Assembly: GCA_000224765.2 (NCBI GenBank)
Contig: AGAU01000089.1
Span: forward strand, 1 to 37,558
DNA from: SAR324 cluster bacterium JCVI-SC AAA005
Lineage (GTDB): Bacteria; SAR324; NAC60-12
DNA: 37,558 nt
Reading direction: 5' to 3'
Each line of letters starts with the position of its first letter. Within the stretch, counting starts at the first letter, position 1. Under the pieces are notes generated by a model. That model made no database searches. It was given only the letters and a program-made list of their open reading frames with translations, and was not told where the DNA came from. Of the stretch, positions 23,517-31,350 are shown in pieces. A program made the position numbers and the translations under genes.

Positions 23517-26500
23517 ATGTTCACACACCTGCATCTACATACCCAGTACTCTCTGCTTGAAGGTGCTATTCGCGTCAAGCAGCTCGCAAAGGCCCTGAAA
23601 GAGCGAGGTTTTAGTGCCTGTGCTATCACTGATCACGGCAATCTTTTTGGTGCTGTTGAGTTCTACCGGGCTCTTGAGAAGGAACATTTGAAACCCTTGA
23701 TTGGTATGGGGGCCTTTGTGAGTGAAGTTCCACTTGCAGAACATCCAGATCCAAACACTAATTTGCGCTACTTTCACACGCAGTTACTTTGTCAGAATCG
23801 ACAGGGATACCAAAACCTAACCTATCTAGCGAGTCTTGGGTTCAGTGATGGAAAGCGGCGGGGAATCCCTTTGATTGACCATATACTATTAGAGCGCTAC
23901 CGAGAAGGGCTGATTGTCTTGAGCGGTGGAATGGATGGAGGATTAGGTAGCCGTATCCTAAATGGTCGCATGGACGATGCTCGTCAACTAGCGCATTGGT
24001 ACGCAGATCTGTTTCCGGGTCGCTACTACCTAGAACTTCAGAATACAGGACTTGCTGAACAAGAGGAGGTGAACCAGGTATTGATGCAGCTTGCTGGAGA
24101 TATGAGCTTACCTTTAGTAGGCACTAACAACTGTTTCTATTTAAATGCCGAAGAAGCCGAGGCCCAGCACATCCTCCGATTGATGGGCATGCAGCGCAAG
24201 GTGACAGATCGGGATGCTCCCCAGATGCTAACCGATAAGTGCTATCTCAAGACTGAAGCAGAGATGCAGGAGACTTTTATGTCGAGTGGACTGCCACTCG
24301 AAGCATTGGAGAATACTGCTGCGATTGCAGCTAGCTGTGAACTCTCGTTGGACAACAATACATACTATCTACCACAGTTTGAGATTCCTCAGGGCTACAC
24401 CCTAGATAGTTGGTTAGAATATGAATCTCACACAGGCTTGGAACAGCGATTAAAGATTCTACATGAACTCTATCAGTCTTTTGAGCCATTTGAGGAATTC
24501 CGTAAATCCTACGATGAGCGACTTCTATTTGAATTGAGGGTCATCAATCAGATGAAGTTTCCAGGCTATTTCCTGATTGTTGCGGAATTTATCAATTGGG
24601 CAAAGGACAACGGAGTATCTGTGGGACCAGGTCGCGGTTCTGGAGCCGGATCGCTAGTCGCCTACGCCTTGCGCATCACGGATGTTGATCCACTACGCTA
24701 TGGCTTACTATTCGAACGCTTCCTCAACCCAGATCGCATCAGCATGCCTGATTTTGATATCGACTTTGATGTCGAGGGGAGAGATAGCGTAATCGAACAT
24801 GTGCGTGAGATGTACGGTTCAGAAAAAGTTTGCCAGATCTCGACCTTTGGTTCACTTAAGGCCAAAGCTGTTGTCAGAGGTGTCGCAAGGGTAATGGATT
24901 TCCCATTTTCAGAAGCTGACAAGATTGCCAAATTAGTCCCTAACGAACTCAATATCAGTCTGCAGGATGCCATTGACAAGGAACCTGAACTAGCCCGGAT
25001 GGAGCGAGAAGGAACGGAAAACGAGCAGAAGTTGATTCGTTTAAGCAAATCCTTGGAAAATCTCAGTACGCATCTTGGTACTCACGCTGCGGGGGTGATC
25101 ATCATGGATCAGGATATCCGTGAGGTGATGCCTGTTTGCACAGGTAAAGACAACACTGTGCAGTCGATGTTTGCAATGAAATACGCTGAGGATCAGGGAG
25201 CGGTCAAATTCGACTTTCTTGGCTTACTCAATCTGTCGGTTATTGACAAAGCCTTGGAATTGATCAATCGCAACCGTACTGAGGAAGAGAAACTGGATCT
25301 AAATAAGATTCCGATGGATGACGAACTTACCTTTGAACTGTTCTGTCGAGCGGACACAACTGGGGTTTTTCAGTTGGAGTCTTCTGGAATGAAAAAACTA
25401 CTGCTCGATATGCGTCCTTCCGTCTTTGAAGATATTGTCGCTATTTTAGCATTGTATCGTCCAGGCCCTCTAGGATCTGGGATGGTGGAAGACTTTGTTC
25501 AATGTAAGCATGGGCGAAAGAAGGTTGTCTATCCCCACCCCTTGATGGCAGAAATTCTCCAGGAAACCTATGGCGTGATGGTTTACCAAGAGCAGATCAT
25601 GCAGGGAGTACAGGTACTTGCCAAGTTTACTCTGGGACAATCTGATTTGCTGCGTCGAGCGATTGGCAAGAAGATTCCGGAAGTGCTAGCCGAGCAGCGC
25701 CAAAAGTTTGTTGAAGGCTGTTGTGCAAATCCAGAATTTGTTGAGGGGGTACCTCGTAGGGTTAGTCCTGAGGAGAAAGCAAACGAGATTTTTGACCTGA
25801 TCGACTACTTTTCGGGCTATGGTTTCAACAAGTCTCACACCGTAGCTTATGGTCTGATTTCTTATCAGACTGCTTACCTGAAGGCTCACTACCCTGTCCA
25901 GTTCATGGCGTCAGTGCTGAATTCCAGCATCACTAACCCAGATAAGATCGTCAATTTTATCGGCGAATGCAAAGAAATGAGGATCCAGGTATTGCCTCCA
26001 GATGTTTGTGAAGGACATAAGCAGTTTACGGTCACCCGCCAAGGTTATCGCATACACAAGCGTACTCTGCTTCACGTAGAGCAGTTCCAGCCGATGAACA
26101 ATGCAGAGTCTATTCGAAATATACTGCGACACCTCCTCACTCCTATGCTCGAAAAAGAATTTGGAACAGAATTGGAGTTTCTACAGGTGCTACAGACCCA
26201 GATGGAAGTTCTGAAAAATAATTTGGATCCTGCTGAATCCAAAATTCTCCAACAACTTCAGGTTGAACTTCGAACCACTGCGGATCCTGCAGAGCTATCT
26301 CCGATTCGAAGCTTTCTGCGGCGGGAGGCGCGGATTGAGTCAGTGCGTTTTGGTTTGAATGCAGTCAAGAATGTTGGGGGCAATGCCGTTGATGCGTTGG
26401 TTGAAGCTCGCCAGGAAGTTGAAGAAATCAGTGACTTTATGGAGTTTCTGAAAATTTTAGATTTCAATCGGATGAATAAGCGGATGCTTGAAACACTGGT

Positions 26501-27335
26501 AAAGTGTGGAGCGTTTGATTCTTTTCGTCCTAACCGAGCTCAGCTATTCACCGTGTTAGATCATGCAATCCATTTAGCCCAGGAATTCCAACGAGCAGAA
26601 GATGGCTCGCAGCAATCACTATTCGATCTAATGGATGAGTCAGAGGCACGTCAAACCGAAACACAATTGGAGTTGCCAGACATTCGAGACTGGTCACTAA
26701 AAGAAAGACTTCGATTAGAGAAAGAGGCTCTAGGATTTTATGTGTCTGGTCATCCCCTGGACCAATATGCTTCTGATGTTAAAGCTTTGGCTACCAGTTC
26801 CACTGATATTCTGACAGGCATTCACAAAGAAGGAGACAATGTCTCCATAGCGGGAATTGTCGTTGAGAAGACCATCCGATTAACGAAGAACTCTGAAAAA
26901 TTTGCTATTATTCATCTCGAAGACTTGAGAGGTATTCTGGAACTGCCCATCTATAGTCGAATTTACAAAGACCACGGACATCTCCTTGAAATGGATGAAC
27001 CGCTCCTTGTCAGTGGGCGCATCAGTTTTCGGGATGATGAGTTTGGTTTGGTAGCAGACCGCTTGGAACTGCTTAGTCAAGTTCGTTCTGAGAAAGCACT
27101 AAGTATGACGATCTGTATCGACCATGAGCGCATGGCTCCGGAGCATTTGCGACATCTGCGTGGCATATTTCAAAAGTACCAAGGGCCTCAGAAGGTGCAC
27201 TTTCGCGTCAAAACAGAGAGCGATGCCTCTGTCATGATCCGCACCCCAATGCAGGTTCAGTTGAATCCAAGAATGATGGATGAACTTGAGGAGTTGTGGA
27301 AGGGGCAAGCTGCTCTATTTACCTATGCTGTTTGA
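23517..27335 (+). CDS. dnaE: DNA polymerase III alpha subunit, with a ~100-aa insertion
   Basis: A 1272-residue replicative polymerase. The PHP domain begins at the start (FTHLHLHTQYSLLEG, ITDHGNLFG). Pol3 catalytic motifs GPGRGSGAGSLVAY and MPDFDIDFD (catalytic Asp pair, about residues 412-416) are present, as are the thumb/fingers region, helix-hairpin-helix FGLNAVKNVGG and an OB fold near the C-terminus (VSIAGIVVEKT). Between the strand HKQFTVTRQG (about 834) and VRFGLNAVKNVGG (about 942) there are about 100 residues where usual DnaE has a short loop; this insert is helical and charged (PMLEKEFGTELEFLQVLQTQ). ATG 23517 starts directly at the PHP motif; the 33 open codons before it are discarded. 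No clear Shine-Dalgarno is seen. Confidence 0.97.
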   Translation: MFTHLHLHTQYSLLEGAIRVKQLAKALKERGFSACAITDHGNLFGAVEFYRALEKEHLKPLIGMGAFVSEVPLAEHPDPNTNLRYFHTQLLCQNRQGYQNLTYLASLGFSDGKRRGIPLIDHILLERYREGLIVLSGGMDGGLGSRILNGRMDDARQLAHWYADLFPGRYYLELQNTGLAEQEEVNQVLMQLAGDMSLPLVGTNNCFYLNAEEAEAQHILRLMGMQRKVTDRDAPQMLTDKCYLKTEAEMQETFMSSGLPLEALENTAAIAASCELSLDNNTYYLPQFEIPQGYTLDSWLEYESHTGLEQRLKILHELYQSFEPFEEFRKSYDERLLFELRVINQMKFPGYFLIVAEFINWAKDNGVSVGPGRGSGAGSLVAYALRITDVDPLRYGLLFERFLNPDRISMPDFDIDFDVEGRDSVIEHVREMYGSEKVCQISTFGSLKAKAVVRGVARVMDFPFSEADKIAKLVPNELNISLQDAIDKEPELARMEREGTENEQKLIRLSKSLENLSTHLGTHAAGVIIMDQDIREVMPVCTGKDNTVQSMFAMKYAEDQGAVKFDFLGLLNLSVIDKALELINRNRTEEEKLDLNKIPMDDELTFELFCRADTTGVFQLESSGMKKLLLDMRPSVFEDIVAILALYRPGPLGSGMVEDFVQCKHGRKKVVYPHPLMAEILQETYGVMVYQEQIMQGVQVLAKFTLGQSDLLRRAIGKKIPEVLAEQRQKFVEGCCANPEFVEGVPRRVSPEEKANEIFDLIDYFSGYGFNKSHTVAYGLISYQTAYLKAHYPVQFMASVLNSSITNPDKIVNFIGECKEMRIQVLPPDVCEGHKQFTVTRQGYRIHKRTLLHVEQFQPMNNAESIRNILRHLLTPMLEKEFGTELEFLQVLQTQMEVLKNNLDPAESKILQQLQVELRTTADPAELSPIRSFLRREARIESVRFGLNAVKNVGGNAVDALVEARQEVEEISDFMEFLKILDFNRMNKRMLETLVKCGAFDSFRPNRAQLFTVLDHAIHLAQEFQRAEDGSQQSLFDLMDESEARQTETQLELPDIRDWSLKERLRLEKEALGFYVSGHPLDQYASDVKALATSSTDILTGIHKEGDNVSIAGIVVEKTIRLTKNSEKFAIIHLEDLRGILELPIYSRIYKDHGHLLEMDEPLLVSGRISFRDDEFGLVADRLELLSQVRSEKALSMTICIDHERMAPEHLRHLRGIFQKYQGPQKVHFRVKTESDASVMIRTPMQVQLNPRMMDELEELWKGQAALFTYAV

Positions 27336-27618
27336 ATACGGTTAGTAATTAGTGGGTTGTCCACAGGGTTTTCTGACAAAATCCTCCGTGCATACCCAAG
27401 CGATAGAAAGACCCAATACAAGTGAAAGAGTTTGCCAGAGTCCCAGTAGAAGGGTTGCCCCAGAACGGTATAGTACTTGAGAGCACGACTGCCTAGACTA
27501 TTTGATTAAAAATACTCTTTATCTTAGAGCAACTCTATATCATTCTGAAAGAATGAGGAAAACACAATTGCTCGCCAGCAAAATAAGGATTTGGGGGTGC
27601 GATTCTGTTTGGTTGCGA

Positions 27619-27638
27619 ATCTGCTGTAACCAGCAGAT
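27619..27638. terminator. 8-bp hairpin in dnaE-flgB gap
   Basis: ATCTGCTG (27619-27626) and CAGCAGAT (27631-27638) form a perfect stem with a 4-base loop. No T-run follows on the plus strand. It could be a terminator-like stem or a protein site; direction is undecided. Confidence 0.3.
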
Positions 27639-27833
27639 GTTGCTCAATTCTAGATTCATTAGTTCACTAAGGAATAGGCATAGCACAATTGTGTAGTCTT
27701 GGTCATAGTACTCTCTAATAAACGGGCTTTAGTGATCCTCAACTTTTTGTTTGCTGAGATTTAAAAGCATTGATGTCCCTACCACCTGACAATGTCGGCG
27801 AAGTCAGAAACAAAGCGGAGTAGGTTCAGATGC

Positions 27834-27849
27834 TGGTCTTGGAATTGCA
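27834..27849 (+). promoter_or_regulatory. Sigma-54 promoter of the flgB operon
   Basis: TGGTCTTGGAATTGCA has TGG-N8-TTGCA, that is GG-N10-GC with a perfect -12 element. The predicted start is near 27860, about 30 bases before the flgB ATG. Sigma-54 with an FlrC/FleR-type activator drives hook-basal-body operons in many polar flagellates, so location and motif agree. Confidence 0.75.
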
Positions 27850-27890
27850 TCCAAATTTTAAGCTTTTTTTCAGCCAGTGAGGAATAATCC

Positions 27891-28304
27891 ATGTCTTTAT
27901 TTAACGATACCGCTCAGTTACTTGCACAGAAAACTTTAGATCTGCGTACCGAGCGACACAAATTGCTCTCTTCGAACGTTGCGAACTTGGATACCCCTGG
28001 CTACCAAGCTGAAGATCTGGTATTCGAAAATTCGCTGGTGGCGGCATTAGAAGCAGAGACGCCAGGTCCATTGAAAGTAACCGACGAGCGGCACCTAGAC
28101 GGTAACGATGCGCCCTTGCTAGATAGGGTCGAAGGACAGCGAATTCGTAGTGCGACACCCTTCGCTGGCTTTGACGGAAATACAGTCGAATTGGACAAAG
28201 AAATGGCTAAGATGGCTGAGAACCAGCTGATGTATAATGCATCGGTTCGGATGCTATCTCATCAGTTTCGGATGCTTAAAACTGCCATCAGTGAGACCAA
28301 ATAA
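27891..28304 (+). CDS. flgB: Flagellar proximal rod protein FlgB
   Basis: A 137-residue component of the proximal rod of the basal body, exported by the flagellar type III apparatus. The N-terminal LLSSNVANLDTPGYQAEDL is the rod/hook signature, and the C-terminal NASVRMLSHQFRMLKTAI coiled coil completes the family pattern. GAGGA about 7 bases upstream supports ATG 27891. The stop overlaps the flgC start by one base (TAATG), so the two are coupled. Confidence 0.95.
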   Translation: MSLFNDTAQLLAQKTLDLRTERHKLLSSNVANLDTPGYQAEDLVFENSLVAALEAETPGPLKVTDERHLDGNDAPLLDRVEGQRIRSATPFAGFDGNTVELDKEMAKMAENQLMYNASVRMLSHQFRMLKTAISETK

Positions 28305-28753
28305 TGAGTTTTCTATCCGCATTCAATACTAGCGTCTCTGGGATGGTTGCCCAGCGGCAGCGTGTCAACACAATTTCAGAAAACATCGCCAATGCTGAGA
28401 CAACCCGTACTCCTCAGGGAGGGCCTTACCGACGTCGTGAAATAGTTCTTGCATCTGTGGCGAATGATCGGACTTTTGAAGAAGAATTACTTTCTCAAGA
28501 TCGCTCTGTCAGTACTTCAACTGAAGTAAAAGTTGTAGGCATTGTGCAGGATGAACGACCACCAATTCTTCGCTTTGAGCCAGGTCATCCTGATGCCAAC
28601 GAAGAAGGCTATGTGGAGATGCCCAACGTGAACATCATGGAAGAGATGGTCAACTTAATGTCTGCAAACCGTTCCTATGAGGCCAACACTGCAGCCTTCA
28701 ATGCAACTAAGAACATGGTTCAGTCAGCCCTTGATCTCGGACGAAACGCTTAA
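28304..28753 (+). CDS. flgC: Flagellar proximal rod protein FlgC
   Basis: A 149-residue rod protein that assembles with FlgB, FlgF and FliE. It has the N-terminal rod motif (VNTISENIANAETTRT) with typical PYRRREIVL, and the C-terminal VEMPNVNIMEEMVNLMSANRSYEANTAAF, characteristic of FlgC. The start overlaps the flgB stop. Length and motifs are canonical. Confidence 0.96.
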   Translation: MSFLSAFNTSVSGMVAQRQRVNTISENIANAETTRTPQGGPYRRREIVLASVANDRTFEEELLSQDRSVSTSTEVKVVGIVQDERPPILRFEPGHPDANEEGYVEMPNVNIMEEMVNLMSANRSYEANTAAFNATKNMVQSALDLGRNA

Positions 28754-28794
28754 GATATTGGTCACTTGACCTCGGTGGCCATTCAGGAGGGCCC

Positions 28795-29082
28795 ATGAAC
28801 GTGCAGAAGCCGACCGCCTTGGATAATAAACTCACTGTCTCCATGCATCCAACCCAGACTGCTGTGAAAACAGAGAGACCCTTCCAGCAGCAGATGCAGC
28901 AAGCCCTCAACTCTGTCGATAACTTTGGCAAGGATGTGGATTCGGTATTGGACAGCCTCCACAGTAGCGCAAATCTGCAAGCAGAAGTGCGGCAAGCACG
29001 CAGCATGTATGAGCGAGCAATGGAAGTGCAGCAGTCTCTACAAAAACTTTATCGACATTTACGCTCCGTAGAAAGTGCTTGA
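28795..29082 (+). CDS. Uncharacterised 95-aa protein inside the flagellar rod operon
   Basis: The ATG at 28795 follows AGGAGG by about 5 bases, a strong translation signal. The protein has a disordered, Gln-rich N-terminus (RPFQQQMQQALNSVDNF) and a helical C-terminus (SMYERAMEVQQSLQKLYRHL). It lies between flgC and fliE on the same strand, where canonical operons have nothing. The overall shape (short, disordered start, C-terminal helix hairpin) resembles FliE or the type III secretion inner-rod proteins (SctI). I do not recognise the family and the likeness is by eye only. It has no signal peptide, as expected for type III substrates. Confidence 0.75.
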   Translation: MNVQKPTALDNKLTVSMHPTQTAVKTERPFQQQMQQALNSVDNFGKDVDSVLDSLHSSANLQAEVRQARSMYERAMEVQQSLQKLYRHLRSVESA

Positions 29083-29146
29083 CCGAGCGGAATTTTTTTC
29101 CCGAAACTCTTGCCACTTCTGGATTTTACTCTATTAATCAGAGCCT

Positions 29147-29452
29147 ATGAAATTGCCTCCTGATTCACTCTCCAGTTTGCAGGGCAAAAACCTACTGCCC
29201 GATCCGTCCCGACCCAGTGTCGCTGAATCTGGCGCCAACATTGGACAAACATTCGAACGGATGCTGATGGAAGTTAATCGTCAGCATCAGGAAGCCGAGC
29301 AGAAGCAAGTAGAGTTGTTGACAGCCTCTGAGAAAGATATCCACGGAACTATCATTGCCATGGAGAAGGCAGAAATCTCACTTCGACTGCTGCTGCAGGT
29401 ACGCAACAAACTAACAACAGCTTACGAAGAAGTTATGCGGATGCAGGTCTGA
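29147..29452 (+). CDS. fliE: Flagellar MS-ring/rod junction protein FliE
   Basis: A 101-residue protein joining the MS ring to the rod. The C-terminal signature SLRLLLQVRNKLTTAYEEVMRMQV is diagnostic of FliE, and IGQTFERMLMEVNRQHQEAEQKQ fits the preceding helix. Length is normal. The ribosome-binding site is weak (AGAG near 29140). A further sigma-54 site follows 44 bases after its stop, in front of fliF. Confidence 0.95.
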   Translation: MKLPPDSLSSLQGKNLLPDPSRPSVAESGANIGQTFERMLMEVNRQHQEAEQKQVELLTASEKDIHGTIIAMEKAEISLRLLLQVRNKLTTAYEEVMRMQV

Positions 29453-29495
29453 TCTATTTGTTGTGGCTCCTGTAGAACTTTTTGAAAGCAGGCAG

Positions 29496-29511
29496 TGGAA
29501 TCAATTTTGCT
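29496..29511 (+). promoter_or_regulatory. Second sigma-54 promoter, upstream of fliF
   Basis: TGGAATCAATTTTGCT matches TGG-N8-TTGCW with exact GG-N10-GC spacing. The start would be near 29522, leaving a leader of about 137 bases before fliF. That leader contains the inverted repeat GGCGTT-G-AACGCC at 29545-29557. Two sigma-54 sites in one cluster would let fliF-fliH-fliI be transcribed separately from the rod genes. Confidence 0.65.
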
Positions 29512-29544
29512 GTCATCGCACGCACAACCGTATAAGTAACCATA

Positions 29545-29557
29545 GGCGTTGAACGCC
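29545..29557. promoter_or_regulatory. Inverted repeat in fliF leader
   Basis: GGCGTT (29545-29550) and AACGCC (29552-29557) form a perfect 6-bp palindrome with one central base, about 25-35 bases after the predicted sigma-54 start. It may be an operator. A 1-base loop cannot close as an RNA hairpin, so a protein site is more likely. Confidence 0.3.
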
Positions 29558-29658
29558 AAAATGTAAGACTTTCCTGAAAATAACCACTTATTGCGAAGAA
29601 CTGTAAACAAGTCTTCGATCAATTTTCTATTGTAGCATATCCGCTCAAGGCACTTTAG

Positions 29659-31272
29659 ATGGCAGAGCAGGCCGGCGTTCTGGGTGACGTACGACTCCAG
29701 TTCCAAGATTTTTTCGGTTCTTTAAGTATTGCCAAACGGGTCACCGTTCTGGTATCGCTGCTGATCGTCCTAGTCGGGATGGTCTCGATCATTATTATTT
29801 CCAACCAAGACAGTTGGGCTCCGCTCTACTCAAATTTAGAGACTCAGGACGCCGCACGCATCGTACAAAAACTTCAAGAAAATCAGATTCCTTATCTGCT
29901 CGGTCCTGGTGGAAACTCCGTAATGGTACATCCGGAAATGGCTGATCAAGCTCGCTTGACGTTGGCCAGTGAGAAGGTGCTGCCGGGTGGCGGTATTGGC
30001 TTTCTCGACCTTTTTGAACAGCCAGCGCTGGGCGAAACAGAATTTCAGCAGAAGGTCAAGTATCGGATTGCTCAAGAGGGCGAGTTAGCGCGTCTGATTG
30101 GTATGATTGAGAGCATTGATCGGGCTAAAGTCTCATTAGCTGTTCCGCAGAAAACCTTGTTCTCAGATTCTCAAGAAGAAGGCTCAGCTTCAGTGGCTCT
30201 AACTGTTAAATCTCAAGGTATTTCAGAAAAACAGGTCGAAACTGTTGTTCATTTGGTTGCAGGTGCTGTCGAAGGTTTGGAGCCTCGTCGAGTCAGAGTT
30301 ACTGACCAGAAAGGGCGCTTGTTGACCGAGGGAATGGATGATCAGACTGTCGGTGGACGTTTGGATGAACACTACTCCTACAAGCGACGCTTGGAGATGG
30401 AATTGGAGCAGAAAGTGATTGCCCAGTTAGAAGAAGTCGTTGGGGAAGATCGAGTGCGAGTCAATGTCAATGCAGTGCTCCAATTCGACCGTGAGACAAT
30501 TCGTGAGCAATTGATTGATCCCGATCAGACTAGCGTTGTCAGTGAACAACTGGTGGATGAAGCCTCGACTGGAACACGTTCCATCCCAGTTGGTCCTGCT
30601 GGTGTAACTACCAATCTTCCAGAAGCTACAGGTCGTGAGGCGGCAACTGTTTCTGAATTTGCCAAGAAGAATTCCACAAGAAATTATGAAACATCTCGGC
30701 GTGAAATAGTTAAAGAAACGGCATCTGGCCAGGTCTTACGATTGACGGTTTCAGTTTTGCTGGACAATAAGCGCCCACAAATTCTTGATGAGGGCGGTAA
30801 CTATGTTGGTCGAGACAACATTCCTTGGTCCGAAAACGAAAAAGAAGAAATTCAGAGCCTGGTCCGTAACGCCATTGGTTTTAATGATTCCCGTGGAGAC
30901 CGAGTTTCAGTGGTCAACATGCCGTTCGGCAAAGCTGTTGAAGAAGATAAGGCAGCTGAACTGGAAGCGACCCGTGTTCGCAACCAGTTTATATTGGATC
31001 TCATACGCTACGTTGCCTTAGGTGCTGCTGTACTAGCACTGATAATGTTGGTCATCCGCCCGATGGTCCAGCGTTTGAGTACCAAGCCTGCAGATCTTGA
31101 TCTACTGATGGGCCTGCCAGCAACCATTGGTGAACTGGAAGGTGAGGAACTCGAGATTCCAACTGAACGTGAATCTGGACTACCTCCTCGCGAAAAAATT
31201 CTCGAGATGGCCAAGGGAGATCCAATCAAGACTGCGGGCCTCGTACGTACCTGGCTACGCGACAAGAAGTAA
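29659..31272 (+). CDS. fliF: Flagellar MS-ring protein FliF
   Basis: A 537-residue inner-membrane ring protein, the assembly base of the flagellum. TM1 is at about residues 25-46 (VLVSLLIVLVGMVSIIII). Ring-building motifs follow: DSWAPLYSNLETQDAARIVQKL, LPGGGIGFLDLFE and YRIAQEGELARLI. TM2 is at about 448-468 (YVALGAAVLALIMLVIRPMV). The C-terminal ILEMAKGDPIKTAGLVRTWLRD is the FliG-binding tail, so FliG is expected in the cell although its gene does not follow here. Length is typical. The ATG at 29659 has AAGG 9 bases before it. Confidence 0.96.
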   Translation: MAEQAGVLGDVRLQFQDFFGSLSIAKRVTVLVSLLIVLVGMVSIIIISNQDSWAPLYSNLETQDAARIVQKLQENQIPYLLGPGGNSVMVHPEMADQARLTLASEKVLPGGGIGFLDLFEQPALGETEFQQKVKYRIAQEGELARLIGMIESIDRAKVSLAVPQKTLFSDSQEEGSASVALTVKSQGISEKQVETVVHLVAGAVEGLEPRRVRVTDQKGRLLTEGMDDQTVGGRLDEHYSYKRRLEMELEQKVIAQLEEVVGEDRVRVNVNAVLQFDRETIREQLIDPDQTSVVSEQLVDEASTGTRSIPVGPAGVTTNLPEATGREAATVSEFAKKNSTRNYETSRREIVKETASGQVLRLTVSVLLDNKRPQILDEGGNYVGRDNIPWSENEKEEIQSLVRNAIGFNDSRGDRVSVVNMPFGKAVEEDKAAELEATRVRNQFILDLIRYVALGAAVLALIMLVIRPMVQRLSTKPADLDLLMGLPATIGELEGEELEIPTERESGLPPREKILEMAKGDPIKTAGLVRTWLRDKK

Positions 31273-31350
31273 CAAACCAAGACAGTCTTGGTGGCTATCT
31301 TGGAATCCCTGCCGTTCTCTCTTACTTTTCCCTCTAATAACTCCTGTCTT

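Larger units (their letters stand above)
27336..27890. other. 555-bp intergenic region between dnaE and flgB
   Basis: It holds a 4-bp-loop hairpin at 27619-27638, a CACAATTGTG palindrome at 27684-27693 and a sigma-54 promoter at 27834-27849 for the flagellar genes. A weak stem (GGTTTTC around 27368 with an AAAATCC complement) lies soon after dnaE. No convincing ORF with a ribosome-binding site and no RNA gene was recognised; the 64-codon frame at 27502 lacks both. Confidence 0.55.

Noticed and set aside
27502..27696. 64-codon ORF in the dnaE-flgB gap
   Set aside because: No ribosome-binding site, an erratic codon pattern, and no protein-like features.
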